Below are positions 27,207 to 37,501 of a stretch of 64,000 nt of DNA, piece by piece. Position 1 is the stretch's first letter; the number at the start of each line of letters is the position of its first letter. The stretch covers positions 248,001-312,000 of the forward strand of contig NZ_CANMAU010000001.1 in the NCBI RefSeq assembly GCF_947495925.1, read 5' to 3'. A model generated the notes under the pieces. It saw only the letters and a program-made list of their open reading frames with translations, did not search any database and had not been told where the DNA came from. A program made the position numbers and the translations under genes. Source of the stretch: an uncultured Algibacter sp. Lineage in GTDB: Bacteria; Bacteroidota; Bacteroidia; Flavobacteriales; Flavobacteriaceae.

Positions 27207-28787
27207 ATGAAGAATATATATAAATACGTACTAGCTTCTTTAATGGTAATTAATTTTGCTAGTTGTACCGATGATTTTGAAAAAATCAATACCGACCCTA
27301 ATGGAATTACAGAGGAGAGCTTAACACAAATGAATAATAATGTAGGAAATGAGTTCCCTCCTATGTTTCTAAATGTTTTTAACGTAACTCCAGCTTGGAA
27401 CTACCAATTACAACAAGGCCTAATGGGCGATGTGTTCTCTGGGTACATGACAGCACCAACGCCCTTTGCTGGAAACGTAAACAATCAAACATATGCATTG
27501 GTTGATGGATGGAATACTTTCCCTTGGAACAATGCTTATGGAAGTGTTATGCCTCAAGCTTTAAATGTTAAAAATGCAGTTGAGTTAGGAGGAGATCCTA
27601 ATGGTATCAAATTTGTTCATCTGGCTAACATAATTAAGGTTACCGCAATGCATCGTGTGGCTGATATTTACGGTCCAATTCGTTACACAAAATTTAACGA
27701 TTTTGAAACTACAGGAGAATATGATGCTCAAGACGTAGCATACAAAGCCTTTTTTGAGGACCTAACAACAGCCATAGATGGCCTTGAAGCCTATGAAGGT
27801 GATGTCCAATTTGTTCCTTTTGATATGTCAAACCTTGCCGGTGATATTGCTGCTTGGAGGCAATTCGCAAATAGCATTCGATTACGCTTAGCGATTCGCA
27901 TATCTAAAGTAGATCCTGCTCTTGCTAAAACACAAGGAGAACTAGCACTTTCTGCTAGTAGCCCAGGGTTAATGGAAGATTCTGACATGGTAATCAACAC
28001 AGGGTTCCCTCACCCAATAACCGTAATTAGTGGCTCTTGGGGTGATGTTAGAATGGGAGCTGAAATGGAATCTATTTTAACTGGATACGACGACGGTCGA
28101 ATTGACACTTATTTCAATCCTTCGGCAGATGAAAGTTTAGCGGGAGATTATAAGGGCATAAGAATGGGTATTGACATTACAGCTAAAAGTGAATATGGAG
28201 ATCATGCCTCTATAGGAAGTGTAATTGACGGAGAAACCTTAACATGGTTAACGGCTGCTGAAGTTCATTTCTTAAAAGCAGAAGCCGCTTTAAGAGGATG
28301 GGCTGGAGCAGGCGATGCAAAAGCAAATTATGAAGCTGGAGTTACAGCATCTTTTGCGCAGCATGGCGTTTCTGGAATTTCAGACTACCTTGCAGATGCA
28401 ACAAGTACACCTGCTGATTTTGTTGACGCGCTAAATGACACTAATGATATTGCCTATGGCAGTGATGTGAAAATTGCATTCAATGATGCAGGATCTAATG
28501 AAGAGAAGTTAGAACAAATCATCACACAAAAATGGATCGCCATGTTCCCTGATGGTCAAGAAGCTTGGTCTGAATTTAGACGGACTGGCTACCCAAAACT
28601 CTTTCCTGTAGTTGTGAACAATAGTGGTGGAACTATTGATACCAACATACAAGTAAGAAGAATAAATTTTGTAGAAAGTGAACGAAATACCAATAGCGCT
28701 AATGTTGAAACGGCTATTGGATACTTAGGTGGTCCTGATAACGGAGGAACCCGACTATGGTGGGATACAGGAGCAGCTAACTTCTAA
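27207..28787 (+). CDS. SusD/RagB-type outer-membrane lipoprotein
   Basis: A 526-residue SusD-like surface lipoprotein: lipobox FASC with lipid Cys at residue 20, then DDFEKINTDPNGITEESL, common to the SusD-like type 2 group. The helical repeats carry VADIYGPIRYTKFND (about 153-167) and the C-terminal IAMFPDGQEAWSEFRRTGYPKLFP (about 446-470). It caps SusC and binds the sugar. The tight placement after SusC shows a single operon. After the stop a 12-bp hairpin separates it from the deaminase fusion gene. Confidence 0.93.
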   Translation: MKNIYKYVLASLMVINFASCTDDFEKINTDPNGITEESLTQMNNNVGNEFPPMFLNVFNVTPAWNYQLQQGLMGDVFSGYMTAPTPFAGNVNNQTYALVDGWNTFPWNNAYGSVMPQALNVKNAVELGGDPNGIKFVHLANIIKVTAMHRVADIYGPIRYTKFNDFETTGEYDAQDVAYKAFFEDLTTAIDGLEAYEGDVQFVPFDMSNLAGDIAAWRQFANSIRLRLAIRISKVDPALAKTQGELALSASSPGLMEDSDMVINTGFPHPITVISGSWGDVRMGAEMESILTGYDDGRIDTYFNPSADESLAGDYKGIRMGIDITAKSEYGDHASIGSVIDGETLTWLTAAEVHFLKAEAALRGWAGAGDAKANYEAGVTASFAQHGVSGISDYLADATSTPADFVDALNDTNDIAYGSDVKIAFNDAGSNEEKLEQIITQKWIAMFPDGQEAWSEFRRTGYPKLFPVVVNNSGGTIDTNIQVRRINFVESERNTNSANVETAIGYLGGPDNGGTRLWWDTGAANF

Positions 28788-28824
28788 AATTTAAGTTGAA
28801 TTAGTTTAGTTAGTTTGTAGTTGT

Positions 28825-28855
28825 GCAAGCGGAAAAATCGCTGTTTTCCGCTTGC
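28825..28855. other. Strong intercistronic hairpin between susD and the deaminase fusion gene
   Basis: GCAAGCGGAAAA at 28825-28836 pairs perfectly with 28844-28855 over a seven-base loop. There is no T-run after it, so it may be an attenuator or an RNA-stability hairpin that keeps susCD message high relative to the downstream enzymes rather than a full terminator. Confidence 0.6.
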
Positions 28856-28893
28856 TATTACTAAAGAATGAATAACAGAAAACACTTTGTATT

Positions 28894-30816
28894 GTGAAAA
28901 TTGCAAGTCATAAAAATATAGCATATTCAAAAGCTGGGAAATTTGAAGAAACCAGATTTGAAAAAATACACAATGTTATTTTCAAAGACTCAAAAGAACC
29001 TTCTATTCTTGTTGCTCAGGAAATAGCAAGTTTAATAAGAGAAAAGGAAAAACAAAATAAACATTGCGTACTAGGATTAGCTACAGGATCGTCGCCTATA
29101 AAAGTCTACGAAGAACTGGTAAGAATGCATAAAGAAGAAGGTTTAAGTTTTGCAAATGTGATAACTTTTAACCTCGACGAATATTATCCCATGGAAAAAG
29201 GGAACTTACAAAGTTACTTTTACTTCATGCATGAACATTTGTTTAATCATGTTGATATTTTACCAGAACATATAAACATCCCAAATGGAACTGTGAGTTC
29301 AGAAGACTTATATCAGTATTGTATTGACTACGAAATGAAAATTAAAGCTGTTGGAGGTTTAGATTTTCAACTCTTAGGAATAGGAAGAACAGGTCATATT
29401 GGATTTAATGAGCCCGGATCTCATTTAAATTCTGGCACAAGAAGCATAACTTTAGACCATATTACTAGAGTTGATGCAGCTCCAGCTTTTCTGGGCATTG
29501 AAAATGTACCACGAAAAGCAATAACAATGGGTATTGGCACCGTACTTGGCGCTAAACGCATTGTGCTTTTAGGGTGGGGTGGCAATAAAGCTGAAATCCT
29601 TAAAGAAACTATTGAAGGTAACATAAATTCTGAAGTCCCGGCTACTTATTTACAAAATCATAACAACACTTCCTTTATAATAGACGAAGCAGCAGCCTCA
29701 GAATTAACACGAGTAAAAACACCTTGGTTAGTTACTAACTGTGTTTGGGATGACTCACTAAAACTAAAAGCTGTTGTATGGCTAAGTGAGTTAACCAATA
29801 AATCTATTTTAAAATTAACAGATAAAGATTACAACAATAATGGTATGTCTGGCCTTTTAACCGAAGAGGGTACTGCTTATGATTTAAACATAAAAATGTT
29901 TAACAAGCTACAACAAACTATTACTGGTTGGCCAGGTGGAAAACCGAATGCCGATGATTCAAACCGGCCAGAACGCGCAAATATTCCTCAAAAAAGAGTC
30001 ATTATTTTTAGTCCTCATCCAGATGATGATGTGATATCCATGGGGGGCACTTTTGATAGACTCGTAGAACAGGGACACGATGTGCATATCGCTTATCAAA
30101 CCTCTGGAAATATCGCAGTATCTGATGAAGAAGCTTTAAAGTTTGCAGAAATCACACAATCACTTTGCCCAGATTGCGAAGAAACGCAAAGCATCATAAA
30201 TTTCCTAAAAATCAAAACAGATAATGATATAGATTCTGCCGAGGTTCGTCAATTAAAAGGATTAATTAGACGTAGTGAATCATTAGCTGCAACACGGTAC
30301 TTAGGCCTAAAAGATGAAAATGTACATTTTTTAGATTTACCTTTTTATGAAACCGGAACGATTAAGAAAAATAATATTTCGCAAGATGACATTGATATTA
30401 TGTGCCGTTTAATAGACACTATTAAACCTCATCAAATATATGCAGCTGGAGATTTAGCAGACCCTCATGGTACACATAAAGTATGTTTAGATTCGCTATT
30501 TGAAGCCTTAAAGAAATTAAAACCAAATGATTACATGAATGATTGTTGGGTATGGCTTTACAGAGGCGCATGGCACGAATGGGAATCTTTTCAAATTGAA
30601 ATGGCGGTCCCCATGAGTCCAGACCAAGTACTAAGAAAACGCCACGCCATATTTTATCATCAATCGCAAAAAGATGGTGTTATGTTTCAAGGTGGAGATT
30701 CTAGGGAGTTTTGGGTAAGAGCAGAAGACAGAAACAGATTAACAGCAAAAAAATATAATGATTTAGGTTTAGCTGATTACGCAGCTATAGAAGCTTTTAA
30801 ACGTTATCATTTTTAG
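28894..30816 (+). CDS. nagB: Glucosamine-6-phosphate deaminase fused to PIG-L/LmbE-type deacetylase
   Basis: A 640-residue two-domain enzyme. Residues 1-340 are a NagB-type isomerase: GLATGSSPIKVYEEL (61-75), TFNLDEYYPM (91-100), and GIGRTGHIGFNEPG (162-175), with the catalytic histidine in GHIGF. It turns glucosamine-6-P into fructose-6-P and ammonia. Residues 368-640 form a LmbE/PIG-L domain with the zinc motif HPDDD (375-379) and DPHGTHK (523-529), a fold that deacetylates N-acetylglucosaminyl compounds. The start codon is GTG. No separate nagA is near, so the C-terminal half may deacetylate GlcNAc-6-P; that is inference, although the fusion itself recurs in Bacteroidota. Confidence 0.9.
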   Translation: MKIASHKNIAYSKAGKFEETRFEKIHNVIFKDSKEPSILVAQEIASLIREKEKQNKHCVLGLATGSSPIKVYEELVRMHKEEGLSFANVITFNLDEYYPMEKGNLQSYFYFMHEHLFNHVDILPEHINIPNGTVSSEDLYQYCIDYEMKIKAVGGLDFQLLGIGRTGHIGFNEPGSHLNSGTRSITLDHITRVDAAPAFLGIENVPRKAITMGIGTVLGAKRIVLLGWGGNKAEILKETIEGNINSEVPATYLQNHNNTSFIIDEAAASELTRVKTPWLVTNCVWDDSLKLKAVVWLSELTNKSILKLTDKDYNNNGMSGLLTEEGTAYDLNIKMFNKLQQTITGWPGGKPNADDSNRPERANIPQKRVIIFSPHPDDDVISMGGTFDRLVEQGHDVHIAYQTSGNIAVSDEEALKFAEITQSLCPDCEETQSIINFLKIKTDNDIDSAEVRQLKGLIRRSESLAATRYLGLKDENVHFLDLPFYETGTIKKNNISQDDIDIMCRLIDTIKPHQIYAAGDLADPHGTHKVCLDSLFEALKKLKPNDYMNDCWVWLYRGAWHEWESFQIEMAVPMSPDQVLRKRHAIFYHQSQKDGVMFQGGDSREFWVRAEDRNRLTAKKYNDLGLADYAAIEAFKRYHF

Positions 30817-30821
30817 TATTT

Positions 30822-31244
30822 ATGAAATCAATCATTTTAATAGCCCTCGGCATCACCTGTATTTTAAGCTGCAAAAAACAATCCAATAAGATTGAAGGCA
30901 CTTGGAAAATGGTATACGCCGAAACTATTGAAAATGATTCGTTAAAAATCAAAAACCTAAGTAACACCAAATTTATAAAAATTATAAACGACACCCATTT
31001 TGCTTTTTTTAATCAACAAGATGGAAGTAGTGAAAACTTTTATGGAGGCGCAGGAACATATGTGTTCGATGGATTTAATTACGAAGAAACTTTAAATTTC
31101 ACCTCTGTTCTTGTTCTTCGGAATCATAAGTTTCCATTTACTATTGAGATAAAAGGAGATAGTCTAATTCAAACAGGGTTAGAACGAATTAAAGAAGCCG
31201 GTATTGACAGAAGAATTACTGAAAAATACGTACGAATGGATTAA
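30822..31244 (+). CDS. Small lipoprotein, lipocalin-like
   Basis: A 140-residue lipoprotein: signal MKSIILIALGITCILSC with lipid Cys at residue 17, then KIEGTWKMVYAE and beta strands (YVFDGFNYEETLNFT, FPFTIEIKGDSLIQTG), a pattern common to short lipocalin-like proteins of Bacteroidota. No active-site residues stand out. It lies six bases after the deaminase fusion gene and 19 bases before the hexosaminidase start, thus inside the operon, where it may bind a ligand at the periplasmic side. Function unknown. Confidence 0.65.
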   Translation: MKSIILIALGITCILSCKKQSNKIEGTWKMVYAETIENDSLKIKNLSNTKFIKIINDTHFAFFNQQDGSSENFYGGAGTYVFDGFNYEETLNFTSVLVLRNHKFPFTIEIKGDSLIQTGLERIKEAGIDRRITEKYVRMD

Positions 31245-31263
31245 GCTTCAAAAAAGACAAACC

Positions 31264-33315
31264 ATGAAAAAAATCATATTTCTCATTTTACTAACTGGCC
31301 TTTTTGGGGTATTGAGCTTTGCTCAATCTCCTATGTCGAGCACATATGATTTAATGCCATGGCCAAAGGAAATAAAAAAAAACTCTGCTAAGTTTATTAT
31401 TAATAGCGACGTTACGATCTCCATAAACTCTGAATATTCAGAACGGGTTCGTAATGCCGCTATTAATTTCTTAAGACGCTTGAGTCAAAGAACAGGTGTT
31501 TTTTTAAAAGAAGGATTTCCTAAAAAAAATAAAGATGCCACGATTCAAATCACTTATGAATCTATTGCTAAATTGGATGTTAATTGTGATGAGTCCTACA
31601 CCTTAGAAGTCAGCAATTCTTATATTAAAATAGCGTCCAAAACTGATATTGGTTCGCTTAGAGCATTGCAAACTTTATTACAATTAACCAAAAATAATGA
31701 TACAAGCTATTACTTCCCTGGAGTAATTATTAATGATACCCCGCGTTTTATATGGAGAGGATTAATGATAGATGTTTCTCGACACTTTCAACCTGTAGAA
31801 GTTATTAAGAGAAATCTTAATGCTATGGCATCGGTAAAGATGAATGTTTTTCATTGGCACTTAACAGACGACCAAGGATTTAGAATTGAATCAAAAACCT
31901 ATCCAAAACTACAAGAACTAGCCTCAGATGGTCTCTACTATACTCAAGCACAAATTAAAGACATAGTAGTTTATGCCGACAATTTAGGAATAAGAGTGAT
32001 TCCTGAAATTGATGTTCCTGGCCATGCTTCGGCTATTTTAAGCGCTTATCCAGAACTTGGTAGTAATGCAGATTATAATTATTCTATAGAGCGATACTCT
32101 GGCGTTTTTGATCCTACGCTAAACCCTACTTTAGATATTACCTACGAGTTTCTTGAAAACTTATTTAAAGAAATAACACCGCTATTCCCTGATGATTATT
32201 TCCACATAGGAGGCGATGAAAACGAAGGCAAGCATTGGTCTGAAAATAAATCTATCTCAAAATTCAAGGCAGAGCACAACCTAAAAACCAATCATGATTT
32301 ACAGACTTATTTCAACATTAAACTTGAAAAGATCTTAAAAAAACAAGGTAAACAACTTATGGGCTGGGACGAAATTATGACTCCAGACATGCCTACTACA
32401 GCCGTGATACATTCATGGCGAGGAGAAAATGAAGGTCTACCCAATGGAGGCTCCCTTATTAGTGCGGCAAAACAGGGCTATCAAACAGTATTATCTAATG
32501 GATTTTATATTGACAGAATGTTACCTGTTGAACATCACTATACCATCGAACCTATTGGTAATATTGAATTAACCCATGAAGAACGTAAAAGAATACTTGG
32601 AGGAGAAGCCACTATGTGGAGCGAATTAGTTACGCCTCAAACTATTGATTCTCGAATTTGGCCTAGAACAGCAGCTATTGCAGAACGCTTATGGTCTTCA
32701 AGGACTGTCACTGATGTTGACAATATGAAGACTAGACTTAAAACTATTTCTTTTCAATTAGAAGAATTGGATATCACCCACATTAGAAACAGGGATGTCA
32801 TTTTACGAAGTATGACTAACAATCAAGATATCTCATCACTTATTACTTTATCCAAAATTTGTGAGCCACTAAAAATTTATGCCCGCAACAAGGATGGTAT
32901 CGAATACAAAACTTATTCACCATACGCATTATTTGCAGATGCCTGTGTTGTAGATGCAGAAGATGCATCTACTTTTAATTCGGTTGTATCAAATTATAAA
33001 AAAGAACAAACACCAGCCCTTAGTGACGCTATTCTATATTATTTACGGAACTGGAGTACTAATTATTCTAACTTTTCGAAGCTAAGAATGAATCCTAAAA
33101 TAAGCACGCTTCAACCACTATCACAGAACTTATCAATAGCATCTAACATACTGCATAATAGTATTAAAAACCATAATATATCGAGTAATGAGCTTGAAGA
33201 ATTAAAACATGCTATTGCTATTCTAAAGCAAGAATTTGTAGATATTGAACTAGCTATTATTAACAACTTAGAATGGCTTACCGGACATTGCGAAACAAAT
33301 TTCAAAATCAATTAG
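31264..33315 (+). CDS. GH20 beta-N-acetylhexosaminidase
   Basis: A 683-residue secreted hydrolase. Signal peptide 1-21 (cut after SFAQ), a GH20b domain from about 30-150, and the GH20 barrel from 155 (GLMIDVSRHFQP). The catalytic pair is D318-E319 in FHIGGDENEG; the aspartate positions the substrate acetamido group and the glutamate is the acid-base. HWHLTDDQGFRIE and DVPGHA are further conserved blocks. It removes terminal GlcNAc or GalNAc, probably in the periplasm on chitobiose-like chains. I chose the ATG at 31264 because the signal peptide begins there; an ATG at 31204 overlaps the lipoprotein gene. No lipobox, so not surface anchored. Confidence 0.93.
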   Translation: MKKIIFLILLTGLFGVLSFAQSPMSSTYDLMPWPKEIKKNSAKFIINSDVTISINSEYSERVRNAAINFLRRLSQRTGVFLKEGFPKKNKDATIQITYESIAKLDVNCDESYTLEVSNSYIKIASKTDIGSLRALQTLLQLTKNNDTSYYFPGVIINDTPRFIWRGLMIDVSRHFQPVEVIKRNLNAMASVKMNVFHWHLTDDQGFRIESKTYPKLQELASDGLYYTQAQIKDIVVYADNLGIRVIPEIDVPGHASAILSAYPELGSNADYNYSIERYSGVFDPTLNPTLDITYEFLENLFKEITPLFPDDYFHIGGDENEGKHWSENKSISKFKAEHNLKTNHDLQTYFNIKLEKILKKQGKQLMGWDEIMTPDMPTTAVIHSWRGENEGLPNGGSLISAAKQGYQTVLSNGFYIDRMLPVEHHYTIEPIGNIELTHEERKRILGGEATMWSELVTPQTIDSRIWPRTAAIAERLWSSRTVTDVDNMKTRLKTISFQLEELDITHIRNRDVILRSMTNNQDISSLITLSKICEPLKIYARNKDGIEYKTYSPYALFADACVVDAEDASTFNSVVSNYKKEQTPALSDAILYYLRNWSTNYSNFSKLRMNPKISTLQPLSQNLSIASNILHNSIKNHNISSNELEELKHAIAILKQEFVDIELAIINNLEWLTGHCETNFKIN

Positions 33316-33318
33316 AAC

Positions 33319-34167
33319 ATGGTAATTATAGCTGACAGCGGATCAACAAAATGCGATTGGATTATTTGTGATCAAAGTAAAAAAGAGCCCATAAGAGTTA
33401 TAACCAAAGGCCTTAATCCAGCCATCCTAACCAAAAAGCAATTTGAAAAAGTTATTTCTGGATGTGAAATACTAATGTCTCATAAAGAGCATATTACTGA
33501 TATCAAATTTTTTGGTGCAGGCTGCGGTACAAAAAAAAACCAGAAAAAGGTAAATACCATTTTAGAGTCTTATTTTGAAAACGCTATAGCATATACGAAT
33601 GAAGACACCATGGCCGCTGTTTTAGCTACAACTTCAACACCTGCAGTTGTTTGTATTTTAGGCACAGGATCAAACTGCTGTTATTTTGATGGTAAACATA
33701 TTCACTTAAAAACGCCAGCATTAGGGTATTCTCTTATGGACGAAGGAAGTGGTAATTTTTTAGGCAGAGCCTTACTACAGGCCTATTTTTATGAACACAT
33801 GCCAAAAGATTTAAGGAGTTTATTTGAGCAAGAATATAATTTAAAGGAAAAAGAGATTATAAAAGGCCTATACAAATCAAAAACACCAAACAAGTATTTG
33901 GCTTCCTTTGCTCCCTTTTTATTCAAGCGTGAATCTCATGAGTTTTGTCAAGATTTAATTTATAAAAGCATGAAAATATTTATTGAAAATCATGTTCTTA
34001 AATACAGAGACACCTTAAAACATGTACCCATACATTTTGTTGGATCCATTGCCTACTATGCTCAAGACTATATAAAACGCGCACTTAAAGAAAGAGGCAT
34101 TCGCTCTGGTAAATTTATAAAAAGTCCTATTGATAATATTATTGAGCAGCAATTTGAAGTATATTAA
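33319..34167 (+). CDS. N-acetylglucosamine kinase (BadF/BcrA-type ATPase)
   Basis: A 282-residue ASKHA-fold sugar kinase: phosphate-1 motif IIADSGSTKCDWII (3-16), FFGAGCG, phosphate-2 motif CILGTGSNCCYFDG (about 112-125), and GYSLMDEGSGNFLGRALLQAYF (about 134-155), all typical of bacterial GlcNAc kinases related to the human enzyme. It makes GlcNAc-6-P, the substrate for the next step. Only three bases after GH20, so the operon is tight. The best alternative, a glucosamine kinase, cannot be excluded from sequence alone. Confidence 0.85.
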   Translation: MVIIADSGSTKCDWIICDQSKKEPIRVITKGLNPAILTKKQFEKVISGCEILMSHKEHITDIKFFGAGCGTKKNQKKVNTILESYFENAIAYTNEDTMAAVLATTSTPAVVCILGTGSNCCYFDGKHIHLKTPALGYSLMDEGSGNFLGRALLQAYFYEHMPKDLRSLFEQEYNLKEKEIIKGLYKSKTPNKYLASFAPFLFKRESHEFCQDLIYKSMKIFIENHVLKYRDTLKHVPIHFVGSIAYYAQDYIKRALKERGIRSGKFIKSPIDNIIEQQFEVY

Positions 34168-34187
34168 GGTATTACAATCAAAAAAAG

Positions 34188-37100
34188 ATGCCAAACGTAA
34201 AGCATAACATATTACAAGTTTTATATAAATACCCTTTCCTTGTTATCCTCTTATTTTGTTTCAATTGTAATGAAACCGATAACAGCAAAACTGTAATAAA
34301 AACAAATACGCTTTTTACATTAATAGATTCGCAGCATAGTCATGTTAATTTTTCTAATCAAATCGAGGAAAATTTATACTTTAACTTTATAAACTATGCC
34401 TATATCTATAACGGAGGAGGCGTTGCCGTTGGAGATATAAATAATGATGGTTTAGAAGATTTGTATTTCTCTTCAAATCAACAATCCAACAAACTATACT
34501 TAAACAAAGGAAAATTCATATTCGAAGACATTACCAATCAAGCTAAAGTTACAGATGATACAGGTTGGACAACAGGTGTGTCAATGGTCGATATAAATAA
34601 CGACGGTTGGGTAGATATATATGTCTGCAAATCTGGCTCATTAAAAAATCATGAACTTCGCAAAAACAAACTATATATTAACCAGAAAAACAACACCTTT
34701 AAGGAAGAAGCCTCAAAGTATGGATTAGATCATTTCGGTTTTTCGGTACAAGCCTATTTTTTCGATTATGATAATGATTCTGATCTAGACATGTATTTAG
34801 TTAATCATAGAGCAGACTTTCAAAACAATACAGTAATAAATCCTCAAATTCAAGCTCAAAAAGAGCCCTATTACTCCGATCAACTTTTTCAGAATAATGG
34901 CAATTCTTTTTCTAATGTTACAAAAGAAGCTGGCTTAGAAAATAAAGCTTGGGGGCTGAGTGCCAGCATTGGGGACTTCAACAGCGATAACCTACCTGAT
35001 ATTTATGTAGCTAATGACTTTTTAGAACCCGATTTCCTTTATATAAATCAAGGTAATGGCACATTTAAAGATGATATTTTATCTAGACTTAAACATATTT
35101 CTGCCAACAGTATGGGTTCTGATTACGCCGATATTAATAATGATTTAAACCCCGATTTAATTGTTTTAGACATGATGGCCGAAGACCACATACGAAGTAA
35201 AGAAAATATGGCTACCATGAGCTCCGAAAACTTTAACCTAATTGTTAAAAGTGGTTATCATCATCAATACATGTCCAACATGCTTCAACTTAATAATGGC
35301 AATGGCACCTATAGTGAAATTGGTCAGATAGCAGGAATAGCAAAAACGGATTGGAGCTGGGCGCCACTAATTGCCGATTTTGATAATGATGGATACAACG
35401 ATTTGTTCGTAACTAATGGTATTGAAAACGACCTTTCAAATCAGGATTTTCGACAAAATATGCGTACCAACATCCAGAACAGAAAAAAAGTATCTCTGGA
35501 TGAAGCCATAAATATGATGCCGTCGGCCAAATTGAGTAATTATATGTTTCAAAACAACCAAGCTCTAAAATTTAAAAACCAAACTGAATTATGGGGGCTA
35601 GATGAAAAAGTAAATTCAAGTGGAGCCGTATATGCCGATTTAGACAATGATGGAGATTTAGATTTGGTTACAAATAATCAAAACAGTAAGGCTTCCCTTT
35701 ACAGAAACAATACTAAGAAAAACTATATACGACTTAGTCTTAATGGCCCTTCTAAAAACACAACCGGCATAGGCACTAAGGTTATTGTTTATGCTCAAAA
35801 TTCACAGCAAGGAAAAGAACTTTATACAAACCGCGGGTTTCAGTCGTCAGTTACAAAAACCGTGCATTTCGGACTAAGTAATTATGGCCAAGTGGATAGT
35901 CTTTGCGTGACATGGCCCGACCAACGTGTACAGACCCTAACAAACATTAAGGCAAACCAGACTATTCAACTCGATTATAAAAATAGTCTAAAAAAAGGTA
36001 GACATAAACCTCAAATCACTCCCCTGTTTAAAGATATATCTCCCTCTGAACTTGGTATTCATTACAAACAAAAAGAAAATCTATTTGATGATTTCAGTCT
36101 TCAGGTTTTACTACCACAAAAGCAATCAGAAAAGAGCAATCAATTGGCAGTAGCTGACGTAAACAATGATGGTTTAGCTGATTTATATCTAGGAAATTCG
36201 GCAGGTTCATCTGGCTACATGTATGTTCAAACTATGGCAGGAACTTTTACCAGAACCAATACAGACTTATTTAAATCCGATAAACAATTTGAGGATATGC
36301 ATACCTTGTTTGTTGATGTAGATAATGATGACGATATGGATTTATACATAGCTTCAGGTGGTTATGAAATTCCCAATAAAAGCGCATTATTACAAGATAG
36401 GCTCTATATTAATGACGGTTCAGGAAACTTTAAAAAAGGACAGCTTCCCCAATTACTAATGAGTACCCAAAAGGTAATATTCGCAGACATTGATAAAGAC
36501 AAAGATCTAGATGCTTTATTAATTGGAGGTGTTATTCATGGGAAATATCCTTTAGCTTACAGTTCTAAACTATTAGTTAATAAAAGTGGAACCTTAAAGG
36601 AATTAGTCAATTCTCCAAATGAGTTTCCAAAATCACATTTGATTAACGACGCCATTTTTTCTGATTATGATTTAGACGGAGATCAAGATTTAATTATGGT
36701 TGGTGAATGGATGGGTATACTCTTTTTTGACAACACAAATGGCACATTCAAAAGAAAAGACATACCAGAACTAAATAATTTTAGTGGATGGTATCAAACC
36801 ATTAAAGAAGTTGATTTTGACAAAGATGGGCATCCAGATTATCTTGTTGGTAACTGGGGTGAAAACAACAAATTTAAACCCTCTGCCGAAAAGCCATTGC
36901 ACATTTACGCTGATTATTTTGATGGCAATAGTTCCTTTGATATTGCACTTAGTAAAGTATCCAAACACGGTAATTTGCTTCCTGTAAGAGGTAAAGAATG
37001 TTCTGCACAACAAACACCCTTCATAAATAAAAAACTAAAAACCTATAAAGCATTCGCAGCATCAACACTACCCGAAATATATGGCCTAGAAAAATTAAAT

Positions 37101-37490
37101 AAAGCTTTTCATTTTCAAGCCTCTAACTTTAGCTCTGTACTGTTAAAAAACAATAGTGATGGCTCCTTTGAAATTAAGAGGCTTCCCGTTCAAGCTCAAT
37201 TTAGCCCGACCTTAAGCTTTGAAGTTTTTGACTTCAATGAGGATGGTTATTTAGATGTATGGGGCGTTGGGAATGTTTATGAAGCAGAGGTAGAAACGAT
37301 TCGATATGATGCATCAAAGGGCTATATCTTATTGGGTAACAACGATGGCTCATTCGATTATTTAAATGATCTGAGCTATCTTAATTCAAATGAAGCGCGA
37401 TTGATAAAAAAGATTGATATAAACAATCAGACACACTTTATTATTCACAACAAGAATAGTGAGATAAAACTTCTAAAATTTAATAGATAA
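34188..37490 (+). CDS. VCBS/FG-GAP repeat lipoprotein with ASPIC/UnbV domain
   Basis: An 1100-residue exported protein with repeated calcium-binding FG-GAP units (GDINNDGLEDLYFS, DINNDGWVDIYV, DYDNDSDLDMYLV, DFDNDGYNDLFV, DLDNDGDLDLV and more), and an ASPIC/UnbV segment near residues 520-595 ending VTWPDQRVQTLTN. Two blocks of repeats suggest two seven-bladed propellers. The N terminus has a lipobox-like cysteine pair (residues 24 and 27). Such proteins are common next to SusCD and are thought to bind ligands or other surface proteins. Gap to the kinase gene is 20 bases, so likely co-transcribed. Confidence 0.87.
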   Translation: MPNVKHNILQVLYKYPFLVILLFCFNCNETDNSKTVIKTNTLFTLIDSQHSHVNFSNQIEENLYFNFINYAYIYNGGGVAVGDINNDGLEDLYFSSNQQSNKLYLNKGKFIFEDITNQAKVTDDTGWTTGVSMVDINNDGWVDIYVCKSGSLKNHELRKNKLYINQKNNTFKEEASKYGLDHFGFSVQAYFFDYDNDSDLDMYLVNHRADFQNNTVINPQIQAQKEPYYSDQLFQNNGNSFSNVTKEAGLENKAWGLSASIGDFNSDNLPDIYVANDFLEPDFLYINQGNGTFKDDILSRLKHISANSMGSDYADINNDLNPDLIVLDMMAEDHIRSKENMATMSSENFNLIVKSGYHHQYMSNMLQLNNGNGTYSEIGQIAGIAKTDWSWAPLIADFDNDGYNDLFVTNGIENDLSNQDFRQNMRTNIQNRKKVSLDEAINMMPSAKLSNYMFQNNQALKFKNQTELWGLDEKVNSSGAVYADLDNDGDLDLVTNNQNSKASLYRNNTKKNYIRLSLNGPSKNTTGIGTKVIVYAQNSQQGKELYTNRGFQSSVTKTVHFGLSNYGQVDSLCVTWPDQRVQTLTNIKANQTIQLDYKNSLKKGRHKPQITPLFKDISPSELGIHYKQKENLFDDFSLQVLLPQKQSEKSNQLAVADVNNDGLADLYLGNSAGSSGYMYVQTMAGTFTRTNTDLFKSDKQFEDMHTLFVDVDNDDDMDLYIASGGYEIPNKSALLQDRLYINDGSGNFKKGQLPQLLMSTQKVIFADIDKDKDLDALLIGGVIHGKYPLAYSSKLLVNKSGTLKELVNSPNEFPKSHLINDAIFSDYDLDGDQDLIMVGEWMGILFFDNTNGTFKRKDIPELNNFSGWYQTIKEVDFDKDGHPDYLVGNWGENNKFKPSAEKPLHIYADYFDGNSSFDIALSKVSKHGNLLPVRGKECSAQQTPFINKKLKTYKAFAASTLPEIYGLEKLNKAFHFQASNFSSVLLKNNSDGSFEIKRLPVQAQFSPTLSFEVFDFNEDGYLDVWGVGNVYEAEVETIRYDASKGYILLGNNDGSFDYLNDLSYLNSNEARLIKKIDINNQTHFIIHNKNSEIKLLKFNR

Positions 37491-37501
37491 AAAGGAATAT
37501 C

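Noticed and set aside
31204-31263. Upstream start for the GH20 hexosaminidase
   Set aside because: The longer version overlaps the lipoprotein gene and puts 20 non-signal residues ahead of a clean signal peptide.
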